From: Leptospira venezuelensis | GTDB lineage: Bacteria > Spirochaetota > Leptospiria > Leptospirales > Leptospiraceae | Direction of reading: 5' to 3' | NCBI RefSeq assembly: GCF_002150035.1 | Contig: NZ_NETS01000010.1 | Span: forward strand, 62,001-126,000 | Length of the DNA: 64,000 nt | In this document: positions 36,857-47,587 of the stretch, one piece after another | Numbering within the stretch: position 1 is the stretch's first letter | How the letters are laid out: every line of letters starts with the position of its first letter | Translations under genes and position numbers: made by a program | Notes under the pieces: generated by a model | What the model saw: only the letters and a program-made list of their open reading frames with translations | What the model was told of the DNA's origin: nothing | Database searches by the model: none

Positions 36857-36872
36857 AATACCTTTTCATATC

Positions 36873-39800
36873 TCAATCACAATCATAAAACACTGTACCA
36901 CCAACATTACACTGGCCAGGTGGTAATATCATTCCATGTTGAACTCCATACCACCACATTAAATATTGAACTAACGGATTTTGGTCCAAGTGATATTGAA
37001 AAAATATGAGTATAGCCATAATTTTGGCTTCATTTGAGAATTCCTCGTACGGCAGATATCCACCGGAAGATTTATAAACATAAGCTGCTACATCTACTAG
37101 AATGCTGACACCAAACCAAGTCCAAGAAAATCTTGAAAAAATCCAATCAGGATCAGCTCCAAATTTCAGTTTTGCAAGCTGCATTCCACCAGTACTAAAT
37201 ATAGACTCAAAAGGATCGTAATTCCAATCCCTGTGCCGCATACCCAATGCTTGCATAAAGATTTCACCGATCGTTCTTGCTCCATGATCTCCAGAGCGCA
37301 TCACATCTCTAAAGCCTTCATCAATTCTGCGGAAATGATCTCTAACTCCATGATCAATTCTTCTAAAATGTCCTCTCACGGAGTTTCCAGCATTATGAGC
37401 AAGTTCTCTCCATCCACCTCTGGTTCCAGGAGTTGGAACATAGAATGCTCTTTGATGACCTGCCCAAGTTGCTTTGTAAGCATCAGAAATAGAGTTACCG
37501 AATTTCCATAAATCACTCCGATGTTTTACAAGACCGCGTCCATATCCATATCCGAGTAGGAATCCTTGTTCTGGAGTTAGACCGAATTGAGGAGCTGCAT
37601 AATATCCAACAATAGCCCATGCCAGAGGAGTGGAGATATTATTTCCACTAGCATCCCCATAGCGTACAGGATTTCCTTCAGTATACATGTAACGATTAAA
37701 TCCCTGAGTTCGATTAGGAAATATAGATGTATCCGCTTGTAAGAATCGAGCTATCGTTGGATCGTAATATCGAGCATTATAATAGTATAAACCGGAATCT
37801 CGATCTTCTATTTGGTTTGTGTATTTATACCTAAACACATCAGGTCCAGAAGAATCTGTTCGATCTATTTCTCCATATGGTTTATAACTAATATGAGAGG
37901 CTCCTGGCATATCTCCACCGGAAAGTGCGTTTCCTTCTCCATTTGTTGCCATTGTAATCGAACCCATTTGATCAGGATGAAAGAAAACCATCCCTGGAAC
38001 AGGAGTTCCAGAAACTGTGCCCCCATCCGTCGTTCCACCGCCACCCGGAGGAGAATCAACGGAAGGTGTATTTCCTGCGACTGCTAAAGGTAATAGATCC
38101 CAAGGAGCAGTCCCAGATCCCCCATTATTCATAAGCTCATCTAAGCACCCTACACTAAAAGAAAATGAAAAAAGCACAATCATCGGTGCAGACATTAGTC
38201 TTGTCCAGGCAGGCGATAGCGATTCTTTCTGCTTAGAAAATGCTAATGCTAACCCAAGAACAATCACTAAGGACCATGCAAACGCTAAGAAGCCATCGGA
38301 GAATTTGCCGTGAGAATTATAAACATAACCTAAAATGAAATTTATTAGTCCAGATTTTATCTTTCCATTCCATTCTTTCCAAAATGCTGTCTCTGTGATT
38401 CCTTGTTGTGTTCCTGTAGAAGCTGCCGAAATGAGAGTAGCATCTGTTCTAGCGAATTGGGCAACCAGTTCTCCCTTAACACCTCGAATATAGAGAGTAT
38501 GCTGATCAGCGTAACCAGGGCGACGTAGTATTTCGTAGAGCGGATCAGGAGAATAAATTACAGAAAGATCAGTACTCCTACTTTTCTTAATACGATTTCC
38601 AGCGAAATCATATACCATACTCAATTGGTCTCCCCCATTGAGCATATGTGTGATCAATTTTCCTGATGAATCGTAAACGAGGCTTTCTCCGTTCCGGGAA
38701 ACCATATTCCCTGCCGCGTCATATGAATAATTTATCGTTCCAGTATTTGTACTATTTACAGAAGTTACAGCGTGAACATGAGAAGAATTACCATAAGTAA
38801 AAGTATAATCCCCTTTCTTAAGGAGATTTCCACTATTGGTGTATTGATATATTTCCGTTCCATATTTACCAGTTGCTTGGACTAAACGATTTTGCTCATC
38901 GTAAGTATACGTTTGGGTTCTAGTTGCATTTTGCAGATCATTTATCTTTTTGATATTTCCTTTAGCATCAAACTCCAACGTAACCTGTTGTGAAACTGTC
39001 CCATTTTTTAGATTGGTCTGATAACCTGTTGGTCGATCATAAATTGGATCATACCCGATATATGATACGACTCCATTCCCTGTCGTTCTAGTAAATTGGA
39101 AAGAACCTGATGTACCAGGAAACGGTCCATCGTAAGAAACAACAGGATGATCGTAGCTTCCTTTATCCGGCACATCCATTCGTACTCCCGTGAGATGGTT
39201 TCCTTTGGAATATATATTATGAGCAATACTTCCGTCCGGATACGTTGTAGAAATTACTCTACCCATGGAATCATATGCGTATTTAAAAACCAGGGTTAAG
39301 TCGTCTATAATCCGGACCTTTTGCGAAATATTTCCCCGAATATCATACGTTAAATTTAATATACCAGCCGCGTCCTGTATCTGAGTAGGTCTACCTTTTC
39401 CTAAAATAGAACCATCGTATGTAATTACAGTTGCCGGACTTCCATCGGAAGGAGTAGAAGTAACCATTCGATTTGAAGAGTCATACGTCTTTTGAATACT
39501 TTGACCACGAGCATCAACTTGGGAAATCAAGTTACCCTCTGAATCATAAGAATAGGATACTGTCCCTGAATTCGGATCAGAGGTGCTTGCTTTTCTTCCA
39601 GCCGCATCGTAGGTTATTATAGTAATTCCATTTTGTGGATCTATAACTTTCCATAGACGACCGCCGTTATCATAACTATACTGAATAGTAGAGCCATTGC
39701 TCGTCTTCGTAACATCTTGATCCAATTCATTCTTAGTAAGGGACTCTTCTAATAATATTGTAGACCCGCTCTTTATCTGGGTCGTTATAGTCTTTCCAGA

Positions 39801-42800
39801 ATAATCTACGCTTTTAGTTGTTCCATCAGGAAAATTGATCTTAGAAAGTTGTCCTTCTGGACCATCGTATTCGTAAGTTGTAAATACAGGAGATATTACA
39901 CCTTCCACATATTCATTCGATTCAGTTAATAATTTCCCCACGGCTGAATAGGTTTTTGTGGATGTTGTCCAGCGATCCAAAAGAGTCGTCGCAGAACGTT
40001 TTACTAACCAGCCTTGTGGAGTATATGTTTCGATCGTAGCGACTTCGCCATTCTCATCGTCTCTGATTCGCCTTTCTACATAAGAAGTTTGTTCGCCGGA
40101 GGTAATACCGTAAGAAAGTTTTTCACTCCAATCTGATTCACCTGGAAAGTCAGTTTGGATTAAACGACCGAACTCATCATAATATTTCTTTGTTATACCT
40201 CCATTAGAAGCTGTTTCTTGAGTTAAGAGTCCGCGATCAGTATCGTATTCTTTTAATTTATTTAAACCAGAAGCATCGGTTATTGAAATTGCAAAAGCAT
40301 GAACCACCGGATCATATTCGATTGAAGTTTGGTTTCCTCTCGAATCTGTAACAAGAACTTGGTTTCCAAAAGCATCGTAATCGTAAGACTGCGTTTTGGC
40401 TGCCGACGTTCCTGAAAACTCTGTCTTAGATACTGGTTTAAAATCAGAATAGGCGATTTGTGTTTTCTCTAAAATTGTCCCGTTCCTCGTTACAGTTTTA
40501 GCAGTCTGTCGATTCAGTATCCAGCTATTTGTATCACAAATATATGTCCCTGTCGTAACTGTAGTATATGTTTCGTTAATTTCAGTAGCTGAGGATACAT
40601 TTCCGCAAGAATCATAACTCAAGGAAGTAGAAACATTCCCAACTAATACCCCTCCAATATATTCTTTTTGAGTAGAAGATTGAAGCCGAGGGTAACTTCT
40701 TCCTGCAAAGGTTCCAGTTTCCACGATCTGCGTCTCATTTTTTACTAAAGAATATATAGTATTTGTTCCAGATACAGTTCCGATATAACTCCGTCTAGCT
40801 TCCATCGACCCTGCATACAAACGATTTGTTTGGAAGTAATCTATTTCTGTTTTTTCTAATGTCCTGGAATTTATTTCTGCAACTGTTCTAAATCCATAGG
40901 AAACTCGATTCAAAAGTGTCCCTAAATTCATTCTTGAATTAGTATAAGTATATGAAAGAGTCTCGGAAACCCCATTGCCGAGGTTATTATTGATCTGTTT
41001 TACAATTACTTCATTGTTATTATTCGGGACATTCGGATAAGAACCTGCACTTGTGGAAATCGCTCCATTTAGATCAGTTTTCCAAGTATATGTAATTGTT
41101 GAACTTTTAAATTGGTTATCTGAGACAGAAGCAAGAAGATTTCCCGGAAGTCCAGTTCCAAGTGTATAGACCCTCAAATTTCCTACTACCGCGTTATCCG
41201 CAATATCCATTACAACTAGATCCGTCTTTCTATCGGAGTTTACATCTACAAGTTGAACTTCTCCGGTTATATCAATACCGGCAGAAGGAGAGCTGGACAA
41301 AGTAGACCCGGAGGAAAAATAAACATTTACTCGGGAACCATTTGCCCAAACAAAATCCCCAAACCCATCTCCATTGAGATCACTAATTCCAAAGTATTTA
41401 TTTTTTCCTGATTGGACGTTAAGATTAATCGTACCGATATTAACTGCTTGAGGGGAAGTAGTCAGTTTTCCATATTCGTTGCGATAAACGTAAAGAAATC
41501 CGCTATCGTATGTTACCAGATCGGGTAGACGATCCCCTGTTACATCCCCCCACCAACGACCAGCATATACTGGGTTGGCAGAATATGGAACTGCATCTTG
41601 TCCGACAACTGGTAAGGTCTGAGTAGTTTGTGTAATACTCGATAAAGTAGAATCGAATGATTGGATAACTAAGTCCGATCCACTAAAATAAACAAACTCT
41701 GGTATTCCATCTCCTTCTAAATCCAGAAAGGTTCCATCTGAAGCGGTTGCCCCGGTTAAAGATACTGAAACGGGATCAGCAAAGCTAGCCCCTTGTGATA
41801 AAGCATAATTAATCGTAGATCCGTCAATCACCCAAAGGTAGTCTGACCTACCATCACGATTCAGATCAAAGCTATATGATTTTTGGTATGGAATCGGGTT
41901 ATCCGTTAAAGGAGTTGGCGTAGGAGCTGATACGGGAACATTTGAGTATGTTGTAACAAATTTATTCAATGTTCCATTGGACGAAATACCGACTAACGCA
42001 GATGACGTAGAGATTAGTATATCTCCTCGGTTATCTCCATTAACATCTCCTAATGCCAATGTATTCATGGTATTGTATTGAAAATTAACTATATTAATGT
42101 CAGAAACATTCTGGGAAAACCCGTTTATCCCTTTTATATAGGAAGAAGGGTAAATTCCGGAATCCATATCACCAGATAAATATTGAATGTCCAACCTACC
42201 ATCTGAGTTTAAATCCGACCACATCCCCAAAAAAGTTGAAACAGCTTGCCCACCATTGCAAGGTATAAACCAAGTCAAAGTATATGCATTACAACTAATT
42301 ATAGCCGCATTTACGGTTGCAATACAGGCTGCCCCGCCCAAGTCTATAGGAGGGCAAGCTTGCCCAGCAACAAAACACCAATATGCTCCTTCAATACAAG
42401 CCGATTTATCATATAAGGGAACTCGAACATTTGCCTTTAATGTAACTGAATCTAAATTATAATCTGTTAAATTTTGAAATGAGGAATTAGATGAACTATC
42501 CGAGTAAGTAAAAGATAAAGGTAAATAGTCCTCATCTCCCCACTGAGACGAATACTCAGACCGTTCGAGAGAACTAAGTCTTGATCGACCATAGGTTCCG
42601 TTTTCATAATTGAAACGGTATTCTCGAATTAGATTTCCGTTAGTTCGGATTTCTATCTTTCTGATCACTTGATTCCAGGTTTCTTGGTCTCCAGAAGAAA
42701 ATACTGATCCCAAGCTACCGGAACGTGATGTATAAATAAATTCTATTTCTCGATTTCCATAAGAGTATTTCCAAGGATATAATACTCCATTTGTTGTTTG

Positions 42801-43446
42801 ATATTGGATCTCATAGGAATTCCCCCAAGGGTCTTCAACTTTGCTCAAAGCCCAAAACCTCGGAGTGGTTCCAGTCAGGAGAATGGAACTTGCGTTTCCT
42901 CCGAATGTGTATTTCAATCCGCTTTGATCAACTGCTGTCCAAATACAAGAAGCAGAACAGTCTCCAGTGGAAGTATACAACATAAAAGATTCGTTATATG
43001 TCCTATATGATCCACTTCCTGTTGATACTAAATTTCCCCCAAGGGAACTCTGAAAAGAATCTGAAGAAGTAAAAAGTGATTTTGTCTCCAGGGCTTCTCT
43101 GAATCCAATCCCATCCAGATAAATCCCAAGATTCTCCTACAATTCCTCTACTTGCATCTGTAGTATGATCTATAGAAAGATTTGGAACAATTCCGCCAGC
43201 ACCCGGAGGTAATTCAACAGTGATGCTCGCGTTTCCTTTCCCAGAGGAATCAACTTGAATGACTGGGAATGATTGAGAGATGGGATCGGAAGAGGAAAAA
43301 ATCGATTGTATCCAGCTTAAAGGCTCAAAGGAAATCTGTGAAAAAATAAGTATAAAAATTACAATATGGCCCAGTCTTCTAAAAAAGAACGAAAAAGGAA
43401 ATGGATTAGAAATAGAGTTTAACTTCCAAATACTAGGTTTTTTCAC
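36873..43446 (-). CDS. Giant SpvB/FG-GAP/YD-repeat Rhs protein, single frameshift near its 5' end
   Basis: About 2190 codons in two frames. The first 444 bases (43446-43003) hold the ATG (GGAG upstream), a signal-like hydrophobic segment (LGHIVIFILIFSQISFEP) and the SpvB-type motif LPPGAGGIVPNLSIDHTTDA then WDLSGWDWIQRSPG; a net +1 shift at about 43080-43095 moves into the long frame, whose early residues (DSFQSSLGGNLVSTGSGSYR) continue the same domain. Then about seven FG-GAP loops (DLNSDGRLD, DVNGDNRGD, DLNGDGFGD), many YD repeats, a hydrophobic insert, the Rhs core (GLYYYNARYYDPTIARFLQA) and a 255-residue variable tail with no recognised toxin motif. Probably a secreted or surface effector. 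Type kept as CDS because an assembly indel cannot be ruled out. Confidence 0.78.
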
Positions 43447-43520
43447 ATTTTACTCCAAAAAATCAATGGATTCCGGAGGTTTTCCATTGACACACATAAC
43501 TCAGGTTTGACTTTAAATTA
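43447..43520. promoter_or_regulatory. Short divergent control region Rhs / PPC-like lipoprotein
   Basis: Only 74 bases separate the two start codons. A TTGACA at 43486-43491 on the plus strand is followed, after 18-20 bases, by TTTAAAT, which would place transcription start almost on the GTG of the lipoprotein, so that message would be nearly leaderless or starts further in. GGAG for the Rhs gene lies at 43452-43455 on the minus strand. Confidence 0.35.
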
Positions 43521-44489
43521 GTGTCAATTGAAAAAATTAAACCTGCTAAACTCGGGTTGGAAAATACGTTAGTGGAAAGCGGATTCCGCGTTATTAGTTT
43601 CTTGCTTCTGTCTCTTTTCCAATGCCAATATCTAAATATCCCAAATGTAGGATCTGTTAAAGGATCAGAAGCAAAAAGACAAATTGATTCTGCGATTTCC
43701 AGTTCTGTCAGTCTTTCTAATATTCTCGTTCTCTCAAATTCTTCAGCATCTGGAACTTGTGGTGGTGGAGGCGGATCAAGTTCAGGCTCTGCAAACGACC
43801 CTGAACCTAACGAAACTTTTGCTGGAGCATCCGCGATCAATCTAAGCGGTGGAGTTGGATATCTTTTTTCTTTGACAGGACAGATTTCTAGCGGTAGCGA
43901 TGTGGATATTTTCTCGTTTCCAAGCGCAACAATCCGAAAGGGCATTACGGCTACATTTAATGCCTCATCAACTGCAAGCTGCTATTTATATGCAAATGGG
44001 GATGATCAAAGTAATAATTCTACGGCTACACATACTTCTGATCCTGGAGATTTATTTCCCCAAGGTGCTGGAGCTTCAGTTATCATTGGTCCAGGCAGCC
44101 CATTACATTATATGTATCTAAAATGTGAAGGAACTGCAAGTCAGACTTACAATTTTACTATTACCGTAGATCAAATTTATGGGACCTCTAGTGGCTCAGG
44201 TTCCGGAAATACCGTAACAACTGAAAACACTTACCTCACGCAAGCTATCTTTGATTCTCTCATATCAATTGATACTGGAAAATCTTATACAAAAGACTCA
44301 GTCGATACCTGCATAAATGCGATACGAACCAAAGGTAGTTTGTATGCAGTCGCTAAAGGTGAAGCAATTAAACAAGCGGCTACATGCGGAACTTCAGCGG
44401 AAATTCCCGATCGTAGCATCTTTTTAAAAGACGATTGTACGTTAGAAGAGACTCATTGGATCCAAATTGATTCAATCGGAATCCCATAA
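43521..44489 (+). CDS. Lipoprotein with PPC-like domain, divergent from Rhs
   Basis: 322 residues from a GTG with no clear RBS; a TTG or GTG 12-17 codons further in is possible. Hydrophobic VISFLLLSLFQC gives a lipobox (cysteine about 35). After a Ser/Gly-rich linker (SGTCGGGGGSSSGSANDPEP) comes a bacterial pre-peptidase C-terminal type domain (PNETFAGASAINLSGGVGYL then SGSDVDIFSF). The last ~90 residues (AIFDSLISIDTG, three cysteines) resemble other Leptospira lipoproteins. Sharing a promoter region with the Rhs gene suggests joint use. Confidence 0.6.
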   Translation: MSIEKIKPAKLGLENTLVESGFRVISFLLLSLFQCQYLNIPNVGSVKGSEAKRQIDSAISSSVSLSNILVLSNSSASGTCGGGGGSSSGSANDPEPNETFAGASAINLSGGVGYLFSLTGQISSGSDVDIFSFPSATIRKGITATFNASSTASCYLYANGDDQSNNSTATHTSDPGDLFPQGAGASVIIGPGSPLHYMYLKCEGTASQTYNFTITVDQIYGTSSGSGSGNTVTTENTYLTQAIFDSLISIDTGKSYTKDSVDTCINAIRTKGSLYAVAKGEAIKQAATCGTSAEIPDRSIFLKDDCTLEETHWIQIDSIGIP

Positions 44490-44603
44490 ATTAAAAGAAA
44501 TAAACAAATAATAGTAATCAACCATGCTCAAATTAAAATTTCTCCAACCTGATAAGATAAACAGGAAAAGTTGTGCAGGTGTATTTTCAATTAAGACACC
44601 AAC

Positions 44604-45554
44604 ATGATAAATAAGATAATTAGTAGTTATAAAACAATTAGAAGCATTGAGCGTAACTTAATTACACGGTCAATCTATTGGCGGCTTCTATTATTTAGTA
44701 TTATATTAAGCCTATCATCTCCAATTCTTGCGGCTGATTTACTCCTTTCAAACGGAGATGGGTTTATTCTAGATCTAATTTCCGAAGACGAACGAGCTGT
44801 CACCGTTTCCTGGAAAAATCGAGTCTATGTTATACCTAGATCCGAAGTATTGAAATTAGATGCTAGCAGAAAAGGACCTCATTCCTCTTATCGGACTTCG
44901 CATTTTATCTTAAAAGATAGCACATCAATTCGGGGAGTTTTGGCAGAGGAAAAGGAATCATCTTATACCGTTAAAACAGATTTAGGTTACTTAGATATAG
45001 ATAAGTCTCGAATCAAAAATACAAAAATTCCTCAGGACCAAGATGCAAAACTTCCCTTAGAATTTTTAAGTGAGAAATTAGCTCAACCTGAAACAAAATG
45101 GGGAGGGTCCCTTTCTACCTATGGGGGATTAGGATCTATCGCAAATTCCGCTCCACTATGGTTGTCAGGTTCTTTATTTATCGAACCAGCTTACTTTAAA
45201 TTAGGAGAACGTAATCAACTCGGTATTAGAGTTGATGCTCTCGGTTCTTCCGGTGGAACAAATACAAGATACTCCGTTTTGATGCCGGAAATTTATTTGT
45301 TTAGAGGATTTGGTTTTTCAGAAGAAAGAAACTTTTATTTATCCTTCGGGATTGGACCTGCTGCTGTTCAAACTAAATCAGGAGGAGAAACTCAAGCTGG
45401 GGTAGTTCCTGGTGCTCATTTAGAAATCGGTTATCAAGGATGGAGATGGGAGACCAGCTTTCTTAGAGTTGGGGGGAAAGTTTTATGCTTCGCTGATGCT
45501 TCCTCGCCATTTTGTACTGCGGGGTTAGAATTTTCTTTTGGAGCAAGACTATGA
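44604..45554 (+). CDS. Outer-membrane beta-barrel-like protein, first gene of a four-gene unit
   Basis: 316 residues. Long basic lead then a hydrophobic segment and SPILAA signal cleavage near residue 43. A domain of about 90 residues (VTVSWKNRVYVIPRSEVLKL, SYTVKTDLGYLDID) resembling an SH3/LSm-like beta fold, then alternating strands (FYLSFGIGPAAVQTKSGG, LEIGYQGWRWETSFL) ending in LEFSFGARL, as in outer-membrane barrels. Stop overlaps the next ATG (ATGA). Likely the membrane part of the surface module formed with the next three genes. Confidence 0.6.
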   Translation: MINKIISSYKTIRSIERNLITRSIYWRLLLFSIILSLSSPILAADLLLSNGDGFILDLISEDERAVTVSWKNRVYVIPRSEVLKLDASRKGPHSSYRTSHFILKDSTSIRGVLAEEKESSYTVKTDLGYLDIDKSRIKNTKIPQDQDAKLPLEFLSEKLAQPETKWGGSLSTYGGLGSIANSAPLWLSGSLFIEPAYFKLGERNQLGIRVDALGSSGGTNTRYSVLMPEIYLFRGFGFSEERNFYLSFGIGPAAVQTKSGGETQAGVVPGAHLEIGYQGWRWETSFLRVGGKVLCFADASSPFCTAGLEFSFGARL

Positions 45555-46966
45555 GATTATTATCTATTAAAAATTTTAGTCTAAGTAGTTCAATTTTCCC
45601 TAAAGGTATTCCGTTATATCTTTTTATCTCATTCATTACTATAATTGGTTGTGATTCTCCATTCGCATGGGGAGAAGATAATAACGATCTTAAGGTTGAT
45701 TCTTTTTGGATTCAACCAGGCTCTACTAAAATAGCAGTGAATTTAAAATGTTCTGCCGAATCAGATGCATACGCATATGCAGTAGGTTCTTCCAATTCTC
45801 AAATCAGTATAAGTTTATCGCAGGCAAAAGCACATTATCTTCCTATCCAAGATTTAACTCCGGATTCTAATTATACTTTAGTTTTTGGATGTGGTAAAAT
45901 ATCCGATTCGAATCCGACTCGTATTCCGTTTACTACTTGGGTAAGCGACCAACCAATAGTTTCCAGAGGAATTTATTTGGTAGGCGGTGTGGATGGTAAT
46001 GGATATCCAATAGCTGAAGTAGATTTATTTGATCCCGTAGAATCTAAATGGTATCCAGCTTTCACTTCCGTTCCTACTCCTAGAAGTTTTGCTCTTACTA
46101 TCTATCATAAAGGAAAAATCTTTGTGATGGGAGGAGCCAAGAGAGCTTCGGGGGGAAGTTGGACTGTAACAGATGAGGTAGAAGCCTTTGATCCATTTAC
46201 TAAAACTTGGACCTCGTTTTCTCCAATGCCTGCAACTTTGCATGGGGCTATAGGTGGAAGTTCTGGAGATGAAATATATGCTATCGCTGGAAGTACTTCT
46301 TTAAATACCACTTCCGGTACTCTTCTGAACACAGTATATCGCTTTTACCCCGAAATAGGTCTGACTGGAACTTGGGCGAGTCCTTTTACTTCCCAAACAT
46401 CTATATTCCCGAAGATAGATATGTCTAGTTGTGTATTTGATGGAACCTTCTATTTCACTGGAGGTAGACAGTACAATGATGGTTCTGCATCAGCGACATC
46501 AGATAGTTATATTCCTTCTCTAAATGCAACCTCTGCTATAACTGAATCATCCTTGATTACCGCAAGACATGGAGCAGCTATAGCTTGTTATCGTCCACAA
46601 ACAGGAGATCCGAGTCCTGGAGCTTCAAAATATGTTTTGATAGCTGGAGGATCAAGCGGTTCGAATTTCTTTCAACCTGTTACAAGCGTTTCACCTGTAT
46701 CAAACTATGAAGTTTATGCGATATCCACTACAACCAATGCCTATGCGACTGGACCATCGCTTTTACAGGCTTTGTATTTTCCTGCGATGGAAATATCTTA
46801 CGATATAAATCAGGCTTACGTTTTTGGTGGAGCTTCAACAATTAATGTTCCAACCGATTTTGTTTACTCAATAGGATTATCAAATCCAACTGCGGGTCCT
46901 TGGACTCTCTCTGCTCAAAAAATGCCGAGAGCACGCTACGGTCATAAGGCGGTCATCTTAAGATGA
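45551..46966 (+). CDS. Kelch-repeat lipoprotein
   Basis: 471 residues from ATG 45551, which overlaps the previous stop; an in-frame upstream start at 45512 would lie deep in the preceding gene. Signal ends ITIIGC (cysteine about 34). A fibronectin-like domain (about 50-130, IQDLTPDSNYTLVFGC) is followed by a Kelch propeller with five to six blades (GGVDGNGYPIAEVDLFDPVE, GKIFVMGGAKRASGG, YAIAGSTSLNTTSG). Such propellers bind proteins or sugars. Coupled on both sides, so it is expected to be made with the barrel-like protein. Confidence 0.75.
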   Translation: MRLLSIKNFSLSSSIFPKGIPLYLFISFITIIGCDSPFAWGEDNNDLKVDSFWIQPGSTKIAVNLKCSAESDAYAYAVGSSNSQISISLSQAKAHYLPIQDLTPDSNYTLVFGCGKISDSNPTRIPFTTWVSDQPIVSRGIYLVGGVDGNGYPIAEVDLFDPVESKWYPAFTSVPTPRSFALTIYHKGKIFVMGGAKRASGGSWTVTDEVEAFDPFTKTWTSFSPMPATLHGAIGGSSGDEIYAIAGSTSLNTTSGTLLNTVYRFYPEIGLTGTWASPFTSQTSIFPKIDMSSCVFDGTFYFTGGRQYNDGSASATSDSYIPSLNATSAITESSLITARHGAAIACYRPQTGDPSPGASKYVLIAGGSSGSNFFQPVTSVSPVSNYEVYAISTTTNAYATGPSLLQALYFPAMEISYDINQAYVFGGASTINVPTDFVYSIGLSNPTAGPWTLSAQKMPRARYGHKAVILR

Positions 46967-47586
46967 AAATCACATTCAAAACTGCTTTGTTGTGTATTTC
47001 CCTTTTAATGGTATCTGGACTTTCTTCCGAAGACGACAGTGTTCAATCGCAAATACGAAGCTTAATTAATTTCGGAAAATACCAAGAAGCCGGAGAAATC
47101 CTAAAGCCCTTGTTAGAAAATAATCCTACTGATGTAACCTTAGGTCTTTTTCAAACCGAAATATGGATTGGAATTGGAGAGAATCTCTATCAGAAAAAGC
47201 AATACAAAAGTGCCTTCCCATATTTTTCAAAAGCATTTGAAGCTTGGCCTAGTCATCCTCTTTTGCGCTCTCGTTATGAGGAATTAAAAGGAAAAAAGTT
47301 AGTAGATCAAATTAAAGTAGAAGCGCAACCGAAAGTAGGCAAGTTATCTTTGGAATCACAAACTAAAAATACCTTAATAGTTTTAGCTGATCCAGAAATA
47401 TTAGAATTAACAAATCAACTTAAAGACAAGCTAAAATTTAGGATCACCGAGTTAGAACAAAATACTGTTGTAGCTGATGAGAGGGTGGAGATCTTAAATG
47501 TTCCTCAAAAATGGACATTAGCCTTATTGGGAATTTCACTTTTTACTAATTTACTTTTATCGGTTTTACTCTTTAGAAAGCGATAG
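46963..47586 (+). CDS. TPR-like periplasmic protein with C-terminal membrane anchor
   Basis: 207 residues. Signal peptide MKITFKTALLCISLLMVSGL, helical repeats of TPR type (LINFGKYQEAGEILKPLLEN, NLYQKKQYKSAFPYFSKAFE) and a final span WTLALLGISLFTNLLLSVLL with FRKR at the end, so the repeats should face the periplasm. ATGA overlap with the Kelch gene. TPR proteins usually scaffold complexes; here it may assemble or present the two preceding surface proteins. Confidence 0.65.
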   Translation: MKITFKTALLCISLLMVSGLSSEDDSVQSQIRSLINFGKYQEAGEILKPLLENNPTDVTLGLFQTEIWIGIGENLYQKKQYKSAFPYFSKAFEAWPSHPLLRSRYEELKGKKLVDQIKVEAQPKVGKLSLESQTKNTLIVLADPEILELTNQLKDKLKFRITELEQNTVVADERVEILNVPQKWTLALLGISLFTNLLLSVLLFRKR

Positions 47587-47587
47587 A

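Noticed and set aside
36873..42983. Treating the 2036-codon frame as a complete gene with its own ATG
   Set aside because: The ATG at 42983 lies in the middle of an SpvB-type domain whose first half is present just upstream in another frame, with signal and RBS.
36900..43000. Plus-strand frames opposite the Rhs gene (for example 37233-37511 and 42187-42462)
   Set aside because: Antisense readings of YD and FG-GAP repeats; no RBS and no domain sense.
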